Positions 49,830-61,008 of a DNA stretch of 64,000 bases are shown here, piece after piece. The stretch spans positions 511,671 to 575,670 of the forward strand of contig SIJG01000017.1 of the NCBI GenBank assembly GCA_023374025.1, written 5' to 3'. Made by a program: the position numbers and the translations under genes. Each line of letters begins with the position of its first letter. Position 1 is the first letter of the stretch. The notes below the pieces were generated by a model. It was given only the letters and a program-made list of their open reading frames with translations, ran no database searches and was not told where the DNA came from. The stretch comes from Heterodera schachtii. Lineage: Eukaryota; Nematoda; Chromadorea; Rhabditida; Heteroderidae.

Positions 49830-52800
49830 ATGACTGAAGCTTCTACCGCTTCCAATGGCTTCGTTAGTCCTGATTGTGAGGATGACTCCGTGGAGGAAGA
49901 AGATGAAGTTTTGGTTGAGCCCCGCTTCCGTTATTCTCGGGTCCTTGGCAATTTGGTCAGGGTACGTTTTTGTTCTTTCAGATTTGCCAATTTCCCCCCA
50001 ATTTTAGGCTCTCGATGTTGACTCGGCTTCTGCGTTCGCTATCCATGACAAATTCCTGGCTGTCGGCTTCCAATCGGGGCGCATTTGTTTTTACGATCAC
50101 ATGGGCCACGAAACATTGCATTCGGTGGGAACACTCGTAAAAAATGCACCCATTTACACTGCTTGAATTTCCTTAGTCGTCCCGTTACCACAAATGTGCC
50201 GTCTCCTCCATTTCCATTGATCGCCCTGGCAATTATTTTATTAGTTGTGCCAATGATTTCACCGTTAACATTTTCGGCATTGGTTCCTCCGAGTTTAACC
50301 AGGTCATCGTACCAACAAACATTCAACCATTCAAATGTATTTATATTTCAGCGCCTTTCTCTTCCCCATTCGGCCAAAGTTGTAGAAATCGCCTCCGATT
50401 TCTCTCGACTTGGTTCCAATCAGCGCTTTTTGGTCGGTTCTCGCGATTTGATTCTCTACGAGCGTGGCATCCGTGCCGAACTTTTCGCTGGCAAAAGGCG
50501 AGAAACCGTCCTTTACAAGGGGTTGGACCGTGACGGTTTGATCTCCGCAATTTCTTGGCATGGCCAATACGTGGCTTTCAGCAACGAAACGGGCACTCGC
50601 ATTTACGACCTGTAAGACTTCAAATATGGCAAATTCCACAATGGAAAAGGCATTTCTGTAAATTAGGAAACTCGGCCGAAGTTTAACGCTCATTCAACCT
50701 TTTCACAACACAAACGGACTTCCCGCAGCTGCGAATTGTGCCCCAAAACTGACATGGTAATCCAAGGGATATCTCTCACTAATCTTTTCGAATGTCATTG
50801 CTAATTGTTTCAACATTTACCATTCTTGAAAAAGGTTGGACGAGTCGACCATTGCCATTGGCTGGGCAAATTCACTTTGCGTTTGCGCTGTTCAGACCGG
50901 GCTCAGAAGACACTCGGTGTGTGTTTATTTTCGTCACCCAACTAAATCTTTTGGTTTTTTCTCAATCACAGAACAGTGCTGCTGGCCCTCCCATTGATTT
51001 GCCCGTTAAACATGGCCAAATTTTGCACAAATTCACAATTCCTGCCTTTTCCATTGCCGGCCTTTCCTTCACTTTGCCAAGTGTCGACGATTTGTACGAC
51101 CAACAAACCACTCAGATTTTACCTTCAAATTCGCCTCCAAATTCTGTTAAAAACATGCAACAAATAATTGAAAATAAATACGAATTGGTCGTTTTTGGCA
51201 TAAGGGCCAACCAAGAGCAATCGTCAGCAGAAACGGACCCACCGGACCAGGCGAGAAAGGGGAGGGTTCATATCATTTTCAAGGATGAGGACCAAATCAT
51301 TAATTTTCTAAACGATGAAAGTTTATTGCCACCTAATATTCCCTTTTTAAAAGTCTTTAAAAACTACATGAAAAATGTAAAAATAGTTTAGGTTCGATCG
51401 AAGCCGTTCTCTGCCCAACTTTTGCTGTTGCGGCCGCTCTCTGTGCAGGACTTTGTGCTCATTTCGGAGGATACCATCGAAATGCGCACCGTCGACCTGT
51501 GCGTTTTGCCCCGCTTCGCTTTGTGTTCGCTTTCTCCCGACAATATTTTCTTTTTGATGGGTTCCCGTGAAGTGATTGAGGTGGCCCATCGGACTTCGTT
51601 TTTCCAAATTTTAAAACAATTCTTTCCCAGGCAATTCCCTGCTCTGTCGACGAACGCATCGCCTGGCTAATGGACAACGGACTCTTTGAGGAGGCGTGGG
51701 AACGTGCGGTCCGAAACAGCGAAATGCTACGCGAAAATTCAGTGCTGGAGGTTGGGAAACGGTTGGTCAACCATTTGATGGAGCAAAAAGCCTACGATTT
51801 GGCTGCTAATTTCTTGCCACAGGTTTTTGACAGTCACTCATAAATATTTTAACACCCAATCGTAGTATATATTTTTTAGGTTTGTTCAACACATAAGGTG
51901 GAGTGGGAGTTTTACGTCAACGAATTCGAACGGCACCACCAAATTCTGAAACTCGTGCCGATCATTCCGACAAAGGACCCCCAATTGGAGCCCGAGTGTT
52001 ACGAGTCGGTGCTGCTCGCGGCGCTTTATATGCGGCCCAAACTGTTCGATGCGATTGTGTCCCATTGGAACGCGGACATTTACCGAGCGCGTGAGTCATC
52101 CAACAGCCAAAAGGCCGACATGGTCGAGCATTGCCTCCTGCCCTTTATTTAACAAATCTCTCTCATTAACAATGTGTCCAATTTTGGGATGGTTTCTTCT
52201 TTGGCTCATTTGGCATTCCCGAATGAAATGAAATGTACATTTTAGATTCAATCAAGGACAAAGTGTTTGACCGAATTTCGACTGATAACAGACACAGACA
52301 GCTGAGGAAAATGGGAGGGGAAGACGACACTTCGGCTGTTAAAATACTCCGCGACACCGACAGAGGACACATTTTGCACGCATTGGCCAATTTGTACCTG
52401 CAACTTCAGTGAATTGACATTTTTAATCTTGTTGTAAAATTCAGCGGTTTACAGAGACTATGAAAATGCCATAAAAACGTTTTTGTTGCTCGGCGACCCA
52501 GCCATTTTTGGCATTATAAATCGGCACAAACTCTTCTCGTACATTGTAAAGAAAGGGGAGGGCGCCAACAGTGCCAAACAGCAGCAGAATTACATAAAAC
52601 AACTGATGGAAATTAACCAAACGTTGGCCATCCGTTTGCTGTTGGACAACGAGGATTTACTGCCCCATGGTCACTTTTTTTAATCGTTTCTTTTTGTAGT
52701 AACGAATTATTCAGACGAAGTGGTCAAATTGCTTGGACATGACCCGAAAATACAAGTCTTTTCTATTGGTTAGACTTTTATTTTAAATTCCTTCCCATTT

Positions 52801-53769
52801 TCAGATGAATTATTTGCTGCTTTTGCAATCGCGAGGCGAAGGCACCAAATATTCTGACCGAATCGTCCGACTTTTGGTCTGTAATTTAGCAGTGCTTTCA
52901 AAATGCTTTTTCCAAGAGGCGAATTATAAATTCCGTTTAATTAAGGCAGAACACAAAAGGGAGTCTTTATTGTCATTTTTACGCAAAAATGAGCATTACA
53001 AATTGGACGTCGCTTTGGAAGTGTGCAGAAAGAGGGATTTTGTGGAGGAGGTGAAATTGGGAAATGTTCATTTTCAAAGCTTCAAACTTTTGTTAGATGG
53101 TTTATCTGTTGGGTCGGAGTGGCAATCGGCTCGAGGCACTCGACCTTATGGTCAACAAATTGGGCAACATTGAGATGGCAATTGACTTTTGTGCCGAAAA
53201 CGATGACGCCGAACTTTGGCAGCATCTGATCCAATCCGCCACCAATCGACCCGAACATGTCGCGTGCCTTTTGCGAAAGACGGCCAGCGTCAGCATAAAT
53301 CCGCTGGACATTATCGAAAAGGTGTATTTTGGCCAATCGTTGCCATTTCAATTTATTTTAAGATTCAAAATAAAATGGTCATCGACGGACTGCGCGACTG
53401 TCTCCTGCAAGTACTCCGCGATTATGCGCTTCGCGTCGGACTGTTGGAGCATTCGAATTCTGTCGCGTCGTCTGACACTTTTGCGCTGTTTCAGCGACGG
53501 CTGAGGCCGGAGCCTTTCGTTGCTGGCACTCATGGAATGGTCACCGAGCTGAGATGCGAGATTTGCTTGTAAGCACTTTCTAATGATTTTCTTTAATTAT
53601 TGGTGATGGATCGCATTAATTCAGCGATCCATTAGTCAGTCCTTCCGCCTCTGCCCCGGTCGGAGATGTTCGTTTGTTGGCCAACGGAAGTGCGGTCCAC
53701 GAGAAATGCCATGGACAAAAGCAAATGCCAAACGCAAAAGCAATTTACGAGGAAAGGAGAAATGAGTGA
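49830..53769 (+). CDS. vps-41: VPS41, HOPS complex subunit
   Basis: Starts MTEASTASNGFVSPDCEDDS with an acidic N-terminus, then an N-terminal beta-propeller (RYSRVLGNLVRALDVDS, FAIHDKFLAVGFQSGRICFY, FLVGSRDLILYERG, ISWHGQYVAFSNETGTRIYD, TIAIGWANSLCVCAV). A helical clathrin-heavy-chain-type repeat region follows (ERIAWLMDNGLFEEAWERA, YDLAANFLPQ, YRDYENAIKTFLLLGDPAIF, DVALEVCRKRDFVEE, MVYLLGRSGNRLEALDLM, IDGLRDCLLQVLRDYALR). The C-terminal RING position reads LRCEICFDPL then GSAVHEKCHG and stops after EERRNE. HOPS tethers late endosomes and lysosomes for fusion. A weaker in-frame upstream ATG at 49788 exists; I chose 49830 because family-like acidic sequence starts there. The gap to the UVRAG stop is about 160 bp. 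AATAAA lies at 53889-53894. Confidence 0.94.
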
Positions 53770-54977
53770 GGCAAAGACTGGAGAAAAAAGAAAAGCTAAG
53801 AAAACAAATCAAACGGGTTTACCAAACATATCACTTATATGCCTTTAAAGCTCAAATTTTGTTCACAATTTTGATTTTTTATAGTTTAAATAAATAATTC
53901 AAAACATATCTTTAGAATATCAGTTCGATCCTTAAGAATATATCTTTTTTTTTTAATTCACATTTAAAAAATAATTTGTAAGTTCGTAAACCTTCTCCCT
54001 TATTTTCTTTCATCTTCTCTCTTCTTTTCTTTCTCTCCCTCTCATTTTCACCTTTTTGTCTTTTTCCAATTACTTATCTCTCCCTCTTTTCCTTGGTAAT
54101 TGCAGCCTGCCTACACATTTTAGTGAGTTAACTTTTGTTAGTTGGGACAAAATTAATTAAAAACACTAACTCTCGGCAATTTTTGTGCATCCAAATTAAT
54201 TATGCTAATGCCGGTGTAAGCCAACTCATCATAAATAAAAAATGTTACGAAGCGGGCCGCGCAACGCAATAAATGTGGAAGAGTTGGGCATTTACTCCAA
54301 TGCTTATTCAGTGAACACTTCATACTACCTAACTTCCCACATAAAATTAATATGAATATATGCTTTTTCATGTGGTTATTCGATATTGAATTGGAGCGAC
54401 CGACTATTAATTCATGACGAATACGCACACATCCCCTCCCATTCGTTCATTCATTCCGCCTTCACCTTCGCCGCCCCATTCAATCCACCGCGCTGGAAAA
54501 TTATTTAAAAAGAGTGGTCGCTCCATTCCATTCATTCGTTTCCCATTTCTTGTTGAGTTCGTCAGCTGTGATTCTTACGCCGCATCCAAACTCCTCGCAC
54601 TTTCCTGTCTTTCTTTCCCATAAGCTCTTTCTCTCTCGAGAATGTTTATCATTCTCTCTCTCCCTTACATTCTCTCAAAACTGCGCTCTCTTTTTGCTTC
54701 TTTCCCCTTCACCATCCAATTCTCATCTAAACAGGCTCTTTCCTCACCCCACCTCATTGTGTACATGACTATCGATTCATTTGACGTTAGCAACGGGAGC
54801 TGTTTGCTAGCCGTGTTGTCATTAAATAGTGCTAGTTATTTTGAATTCATTTATAATTATTTTATTCTCCTTTTTTTATTCAAACCTCCTTTATTCGCGC
54901 CTAAAATTCATTTAGATGGGAGTTTTTATTTTTAGCTAAATTTTGCAACATTTTATTTATTGTTCTTACTATACGTC
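53770..54977. other. Intergenic VPS41-PCF11
   Basis: 1.2 kb, C/T-rich near 54000-54080 and 54540-54700 and AT-rich elsewhere. It is the only large gap in the 42-59 kb plus-strand gene run and the likely PCF11 promoter. Frames at 54414-54935 are T/C-rich artefacts with no motif. Confidence 0.45.
53889..53894 (+). terminator. Poly(A) signal of VPS41
   Basis: AATAAA 120 bp past the VPS41 stop. Confidence 0.45.
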
Positions 54978-57900
54978 ATGGTTTCTCCAGACGAAGTTGC
55001 TGAAGAGTATAGGTTCGTATTTAAATTGACCAATTCGTTTGGTTTTCTTGAAACAAATACTATTCAGGGCAGCGCTGTCGGAGCTGACACGCAATGACAA
55101 GACTCAGATCAACCTGCTCACAATTTTGGCCGAGGATTATGCGTCATATGCCAGCGCAATTGTTGCTGTGATTGAGGAACGTCTCTTCAAGGTTTTTTGA
55201 ATGGGACTTTATTTTTGCATTTCTTTACTGAATGGCATTGCCCGTTCAGTGTCCATCACCGATGAAAATCGTCATGCTCTATGTGCTCGACTCGATCGTC
55301 AAGAACATTCCCGCGACAAGCGGCGCCTACCGTGACTTATTTGCGAAAAGGATTGTTGACATGATTGTCCATGTGTTCAAGGAGGTGGTCTCGTCAATTC
55401 GCATTCAAAGCATTCCAATCCGCCCAAAAAGCCAGAAGTCCCTAAAATTTCCACCACAACCTCTAGTCTTAAGATTGTTGTCTTTCATAATCATTTTTAT
55501 GTGCGCTGATCTCTTTCTCACCTTTGCCAAATACACTTTGCTCTGCCGCTCAATTTTAGTTAAAAGATGAAAACATAAGCAATCTTAGTTGCTTTCTTAA
55601 ATTGGAGTGCTTCAGCTAAAGACTATTGGGGGGAAAAGGAGTTGGGGAAATTCGATTCGTCTTTACTGACGACGGAGCTTCTTTAAATTATGTTGTGAAC
55701 TGTTGGCCTTCATCAACAAAACAGTGTCTTGATTAAGCGGTGAATTGGGGTAACCGAATTCACACAATCAATTAACAGACCATCCAAAAGTCCGTGCTCC
55801 GAATACCAGCCCAAAAAACATATTAAGTGAATGATATTCGTGTCACTCAATTTTTAGTAATTGACAGCATTTGTATCGAGTTAATAGCCGGCAATCAACG
55901 GTAAAAATTCTAATCTGAACATGGAGAACGTATAAAATCACACAATTTTTCGGACGATTTTTGACATCCATTCGTTAACAACAACTGAATTCTTTTCAGG
56001 GTGATGAGAAGACGCGAGCCTCCGTCTATCGTCTTCGCTCAACTTGGTCCGAAATTTTTCGTCAATCTTGCCTTTACGCAATCGACATGAGGCTTAATAG
56101 GATCGACAAAGCCTGGCCGATCCTCACTCCACGAGGAGTTGTTCATGTGAATCCATTGTTTTTGAACGGAAAGCCACAACAGCAGGTTGTATGTGCATAG
56201 ATGCGTAATGAGCAGGGAACAGATTATATGTTTACATTTCTTTACGGGTGTCATGCATATGTTTATATACCATTGGAGGGTTGACTTCTATTGTGAATTC
56301 TTAAATACGGGCCAAAAAAAATTATTCGGCCTCAAAATAGAAAGGCTGTACTCTCGTGGCTCAGTTGGTTAAATTCGCTTTTTTGAGCTCGGGTTCAAAT
56401 CCAACATAAAAATAAATAATTAATAAATGAATAAATAATCAAATAATTAAAAAAAAACAATTTTGGACTTTTACAATTGGCACACATTTTTACTATAAAA
56501 AATATTACCTCCCATCTACTAATATTGGATTGCTGAAAATTTGTTCTAATTATTCATTGTACATCCAATAAGTGATTGATTTAGCCATCTCAGCCTGTTT
56601 CACTTCCACCGCCCGTCGTCACTTCCGTGCCTCCGCCTGTTTCACTTCCACCGCCCGTCGTCACTTCCGTGCCTCCGCCTGTTTCACTTCCACCGCCCGT
56701 CGTCACTTCCGTGCCTCCGCCTGTTTCACTTCCACCGCCCGTCGTCACTTCCGTGCCTCCGCCTGTTTCACTTCCACCGCCCGTCGCCAATCCTCCGCCA
56801 ATGGTTCAAAATGGAGGACCATTGTTGGTTGAACAAAAGCCACCTCCTCTATTTTTTCCACGAGGTTAATTTATTAAAACGACGGCTGTTATTGTCTAAC
56901 ATCCGCAAAAAAAAAAAATTTGGTTTCGATAATACCTTGATTTTCAAAACAAAAGCAATTTCTAAAAATTTTCTTGTGAAAATTTTTTGCGGCCAAGTTA
57001 GGTCCCAGTGATGTTTTGGGGTGGAACCGTCCCAAAATGCTTAGGAAAAATACTATACGGACCATGAGAGATGAATGGCATCAACTTAATATATTTTTTT
57101 GCGGCTTGTAGATTAAAGTAACTCCAAAGTGATATTTGAAATCATCTTCAAAATTATAGGACCAATCCAACAGCAACAACAGCATCATATTCAAAATGTG
57201 ACGCCGAAATTGCCCGGTGTACCGGAGAATAATCGCATTTTTGTGGATGGGAAGGCGTATGAGGTGTGTTTGTTTTAATAAATCACATTGAATAAATATT
57301 CATTTTTAATTCCATTTTTTCCCTTTAAAGGTTTTTTACTTAGACGACGTGGCGGCCATTGAGCGCAATGGATTGCCCCACCGGGTGTCCTTCGCCGGTC
57401 CGGACCGCGACGTGGTAATCGACGGGACGGCTTATCGCATGGCATTTGGGCAGCACAAACAAGTTCTCATCGATGGCGACCTGCATACATTACGTTTTGG
57501 CGCCCCTTCGCGCGAGCTGTTCATGGGCAATTTTCCGTTCAAAGGCGCCTTCGGAGGTCCGCCAATCATTGCAACGATCAATCAACGAAGGCACGAAATT
57601 CGCCTTTGTGGACCGCCGCCCGAAGTGCGCATTGACCCGGAGCCGAGCTACGAACTGATGCGGTACATGCCGGCAGTGCGACAGCAACAGCCGACGATGG
57701 TGCAACTGACAAAGACTGATGGGACAGAGGGCGACCGGAAGAGGAAGAGAGGTAGAGACAGGAGGCTAACAAAACAGGAATTATTGTTCCAGAATCACCG
57801 CCCATCGACGTTTCACGATTGTTGAAGCGTCTGAAGGAGACCGGACTGCTTACACAACCGCCCAACGAAGCAGAGCGGAACCAACGTAAAAAACAAGTGG

Positions 57901-59041
57901 AGATAGAGGCGAATGCGGCACCAATTCCTTCCAACCATCGCCTAGACAATATCGAGCGCAGGGCAACGCCAATGTCCGGCCTGGAGCAGTTCAGCATGAG
58001 ATCATTGATCATGTCGGTGTTGGGGTGTGGTCAGTCCCCGAACCATGGGGTATCTGTTTTGTGCGACATTTGTGGACCAGTCACAATCAGTTTTCAATAT
58101 TTAAGGATATTTTATTCATATAAAATGGCAAGCAGCCTATTTAACAAATAACACAATGTTAATTATTCCAATCTTACGATTATGAGACGAAGGAGGGAGG
58201 AAGGAGGAATATTAGCATGTTTAGAATTAATAATTTTGTTCCACTCTGATTTTTTCCCGTTGCTTTTGGCATTGATTGAATGTTCATCCCCGGTTTCAGT
58301 CGTTACGATTCCGTAATCGACGCCATTCATCGTCCACGCGTTGTGTGTCAGTATTGTGGAATTGCGTTCCAAAAATTATATAATGAGGCGTATCAACGGC
58401 ACGCGGATTGGCACCTGCAAAAAACAATTCGGATCGAGGACCAAAAACTTAACAAAGGACCAAAAGTGGTGAAGGGTACAAGCTCACAGCCATGGTATAT
58501 GGTGGAGGTCGGGAATGCAACTCGAAAATGATGATAAACGACAAAATATTGGAATTTAGGATTGGTTTGATTTTTCGGAGACGGAACTGGTCAACAGAAC
58601 GCAGGGAATGGGTGAGCAAAAGGGGAAATGGCAAAATAACGCCAAGAATCATTTAAATTATGCCAAGGTGGTGCTGACAAATCTGCCGTCGAAGACGAAA
58701 AAGGCACCGCCGCAGTTTCGCATCAACATACGGCGGGGACCAATCGGGACGCGCCTTCAGAAATTGTCGAATCGAAGGTGGGCAGAAGCAGAAGCGCATT
58801 TGCCAATTTGATGCTAACAGTGCATTCTCGTTTCGCAGGAATGCCAAGTTTGCCATGAACAATTCGAGGAGTATTGGGACGAGGAGGAGGACGTGTGGCG
58901 CCTTCGGCACTGCTTACTTTCGGATGGGAAGGTGTGCCAAAGAGGGAAAGAATAGATGTCATTTTGTTGTTTTAGGCATTTCATATTTTTTGCAAAGAGG
59001 ACGTCATCCAAGAGGAAGCCGACATGGACTTACGTTGTTGA
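54978..59041 (+). CDS. pcf-11: PCF11, pre-mRNA cleavage and termination factor
   Basis: Starts MVSPDEVAEEYR. The CID domain that binds the RNA polymerase II CTD is clear: LSELTRNDKTQINLLTILAE, ASAIVAVIEERLFKCPSPMK, VMLYVLDSIVKNIPATSGAY, GDEKTRASVYRLRSTWSEIF. A proline-rich exon (56594-56864) made of 14-residue repeats follows. Next is a family domain with repeated short strands (VFYLDDVAAIERNGLPHRVS, RDVVIDGTAYRMAFG, LRFGAPSRELFMGNFPFKG). A linker DVSRLLKRLKETGLL leads to two zinc-finger parts: CQYCGIAFQKLYNEAYQRHADWH, shown here only as CxxC...H...H (58340-58425), and CQVCHEQFEEYWDEEEDVW with HIFC (58843-59005). It ends ADMDLRC. PCF11 bridges RNA cleavage and transcription termination. The CID is interrupted by a roughly 600-bp intron; another intron carries a SINE-like unit. 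Confidence 0.93.
56345..56456 (+). mobile_element. tRNA-derived SINE-like unit with A/T-rich tail
   Basis: A perfect pol III A box TGGCTCAGTTGG (56357-56368) and B box GGTTCAAATCC (56392-56402) lie 35 bp apart, shorter than in a normal tRNA. The acceptor and T stems do not pair, so it is not a functional tRNA. It is followed by an AATAAATAATTAATAAATG-type tail. It lies in a PCF11 intron. Confidence 0.5.
56594..56790 (+). repeat. 42-bp coding minisatellite in PCF11
   Basis: Units start at 56594, 56636, 56678, 56720 and 56762 (the last partial) and are essentially identical at the DNA level. Each encodes PVSLPPPVVTSVPP. Being a multiple of three, copy number can change without a frameshift. 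The array begins directly at the exon acceptor. Confidence 0.9.
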
Positions 59042-59095
59042 TTTATTTTGCTATGATCTCTCCCCCACCGCTTATGTCCAAATTCATTGAAGGCG

Positions 59096-59101
59096 AATAA
59101 A
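59096..59101 (+). terminator. Poly(A) signal of PCF11
   Basis: AATAAA 55 bp after the PCF11 stop, in AT-rich DNA. Confidence 0.55.
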
Positions 59102-59898
59102 TTTTTAATTATTTGAACAATTTTTATTACATTCATTCGTTGTTAAATCATATCACAAAGTTAGAATTTTATATCGTATTTGTTGAATTAAAGCCCCCAG
59201 GAAGTTCTATTTGGGGTGGCTCATATTCATAAAAAATGATATTTACGTGCCAAACTGAGGGGGCATACCGAAAATCGCACTTTCAAATTCTATATTTTTA
59301 ATGAATGAGTGGCATTCCTCCCTCGCCCCCTCAGTTTTGTAGAGGGTTCGATCGCATGAACAAATCATTCGGTTGATCAATCGCCGATCGGTCGGTCGGT
59401 TGGAGTCGTCCCCCGCCCCTTTCTTTGTCATTGCTTTGTCTGCTGCTGCTGGTGTCCCCTGGCGCCGTTTCGCCTGTGCTTTTCTTCTCTTCCGCCCATC
59501 AGTTTCAGCATGGGACTGTCAATGGAATTAGTTCCGATGACAGACTTACTTTTTTAACCTGTATTCTCAAATGGTCAATTGGAACCGGTTAAACAATGTT
59601 TGTGTGCCCCTTTTTCGGAACGTAAGTGTAAACCATCCCCAACCAAGCATTTATGTACATATGGTGTTATTCGAAAGTTTAAATTCATTAAAGCAATTAT
59701 TGCCAAAAATATTAAAAAGGTATATTAAAATGCTTTCATTTTTTGCATATCTTCCCCATAAATATTAAGACTCACGCAAAAAAAATTTGAAAATGTAGAA
59801 CAAAAAATTTTTTATGAATTTTTTTCCCTATAAACCCCAAATTGGTTCTTTTCGGTTTTGTGACCCCCCCTGAAATTTTCAAATAAAGACTCATTTCT

Positions 59899-59970
59899 AG
59901 GGTAATTTGGGGCACTGATCACGAATATGACATTTATTTTTCAAAATTCCGAATCCCGAACCCGAATTCG
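59899..59970 (+). repeat. Dispersed repeat unit (GATCACGAATATGAC family)
   Basis: Contains ACTGATCACGAATATGACAT followed by a stretch ending in CGAACCCGAATTCG. It matches the complement of 12668-12737 over about 55 bp with few differences. Confidence 0.65.
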
Positions 59971-60013
59971 AACAAAAATTGTAAATTCATAAATTACAAG
60001 GAAAACATATATC

Positions 60014-60080
60014 TAGGGGTTTTCGAGGTCGCTGAAAACGGTTATGACATCCATTTGACCAAATTCGAAACCCGGACTCT
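60014..60080 (+). repeat. Diverged dispersed repeat unit
   Basis: Begins AGGGGTTTTCGAGGTCGCTG, then a GGTTATGACAT core and an AAATTCGAAACCCGG end, in the same order as the unit just upstream. The two form a local direct pair about 115 bp apart. Confidence 0.5.
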
Positions 60081-60216
60081 AACAAAAAAAAAAAAGAAAT
60101 TTTTATTCTGACAAAATTCAAATATGCAACAAAAACGACCCAAAGAACGTCAAATATAAAATTTTGAATTTAGCTTATTGCGCTAAAAAACCGCCGCACA
60201 CTCGACTACGGCGGCC

Positions 60217-60370
60217 AGTAGGTGGGGCGAGACTACGGGCTACGGAAGAAGTCCGCGCGTGATCCGCAGGCGGTTGACTGATTGGCGGGGGCCCTTCGGG
60301 CCCCCGCAGTCAACCGCCTGTGGCGCTCGTCAGACTGCTTCCTCCGCCCTCCGTCTCGCCCCTCTACTTG
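60217..60370. repeat. GC-rich long inverted repeat (foldback)
   Basis: Two arms of about 75 bp meet at a 3-base loop (TTC, 60295-60297). The central stem GGGGGCCC/GGGCCCCC and the segment CAGGCGGTTGACTG pair almost perfectly. The outer part GGGGCGAGAC pairs with GTCTCGCCCC at the far end. The DNA is markedly more GC-rich than its surroundings. No coding frame. It may be a foldback transposon or a hairpin RNA source. Confidence 0.75.
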
Positions 60371-60779
60371 CTCCGTCTTCGCATGCTCCCTTTTGCGAAA
60401 TTTTGCTTTAAAATTGTTATTTCCCGTTTATTATTTTTCGTTACTGAAGTGTCAATTTTGACTTGCACTCAATTGTCCCAGTGCTCAGATGGTGTCGGTT
60501 CGAATTTATACCTTGTTTTTTAGACTTAGATCATCAAGAGCTTTCGAATGATACCAAATTTGTGTGATTTTGACCGTTTTAAAAGCTTAGCTGCCTCCCC
60601 TTTCACTCAAATTTCCGAATTTTAAACCGGTTCAAAAACCGGTTTAAACGCTTTTGCCGCCAGTTTTTTTGACGGTTTAGGCGTCCAAATTTTCTGTTAT
60701 AAAATTATAGTGCCAAAAATTGATGGCATGTAACTTTTTTTATAAGGCAATAAAAAATTGAAAAAATTCATGTGATTAC

Positions 60780-61008
60780 TAGGGCCGCAACTTTTAGTGA
60801 CTAAAAATCTCGAAATAGTTAACTAAAATAGTGAGCAAAAATGCCAAAATAGTATTTTAGTGACGAAGTCGCCAAAATAGTGATTTCTAGTGACAGATAG
60901 TGACATCAGAATCAAAAAATTTTAATGCAGAAATGCGTTTTTTGAGCTCCTTTCTTCAAAACAATTGAGCAAAAAAAAAAAGTTTTTTCACTAAAAGTTG
61001 CGGCCCTA
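60780..61008. mobile_element. 229-bp hAT-like MITE with perfect ends
   Basis: Perfect 8-bp target duplication GTGATTAC (60772-60779 and 61009-61016). The terminal inverted repeats are identical for 21 bp and start TAGGGCCGCAACTTTTAGTG. The interior is A/T-rich with short AGTGA/AATAGTG repeats. Identical ends suggest recent mobility. Confidence 0.85.

Noticed and set aside
56357..56402. tRNA gene
   Set aside because: A and B boxes are perfect, but they are too close and neither acceptor nor T stem pairs; reclassified as SINE-like.
56590..56790. CRISPR-like array
   Set aside because: Direct 42-bp repeats without spacers, in frame inside a PCF11 exon, in a eukaryotic genome.
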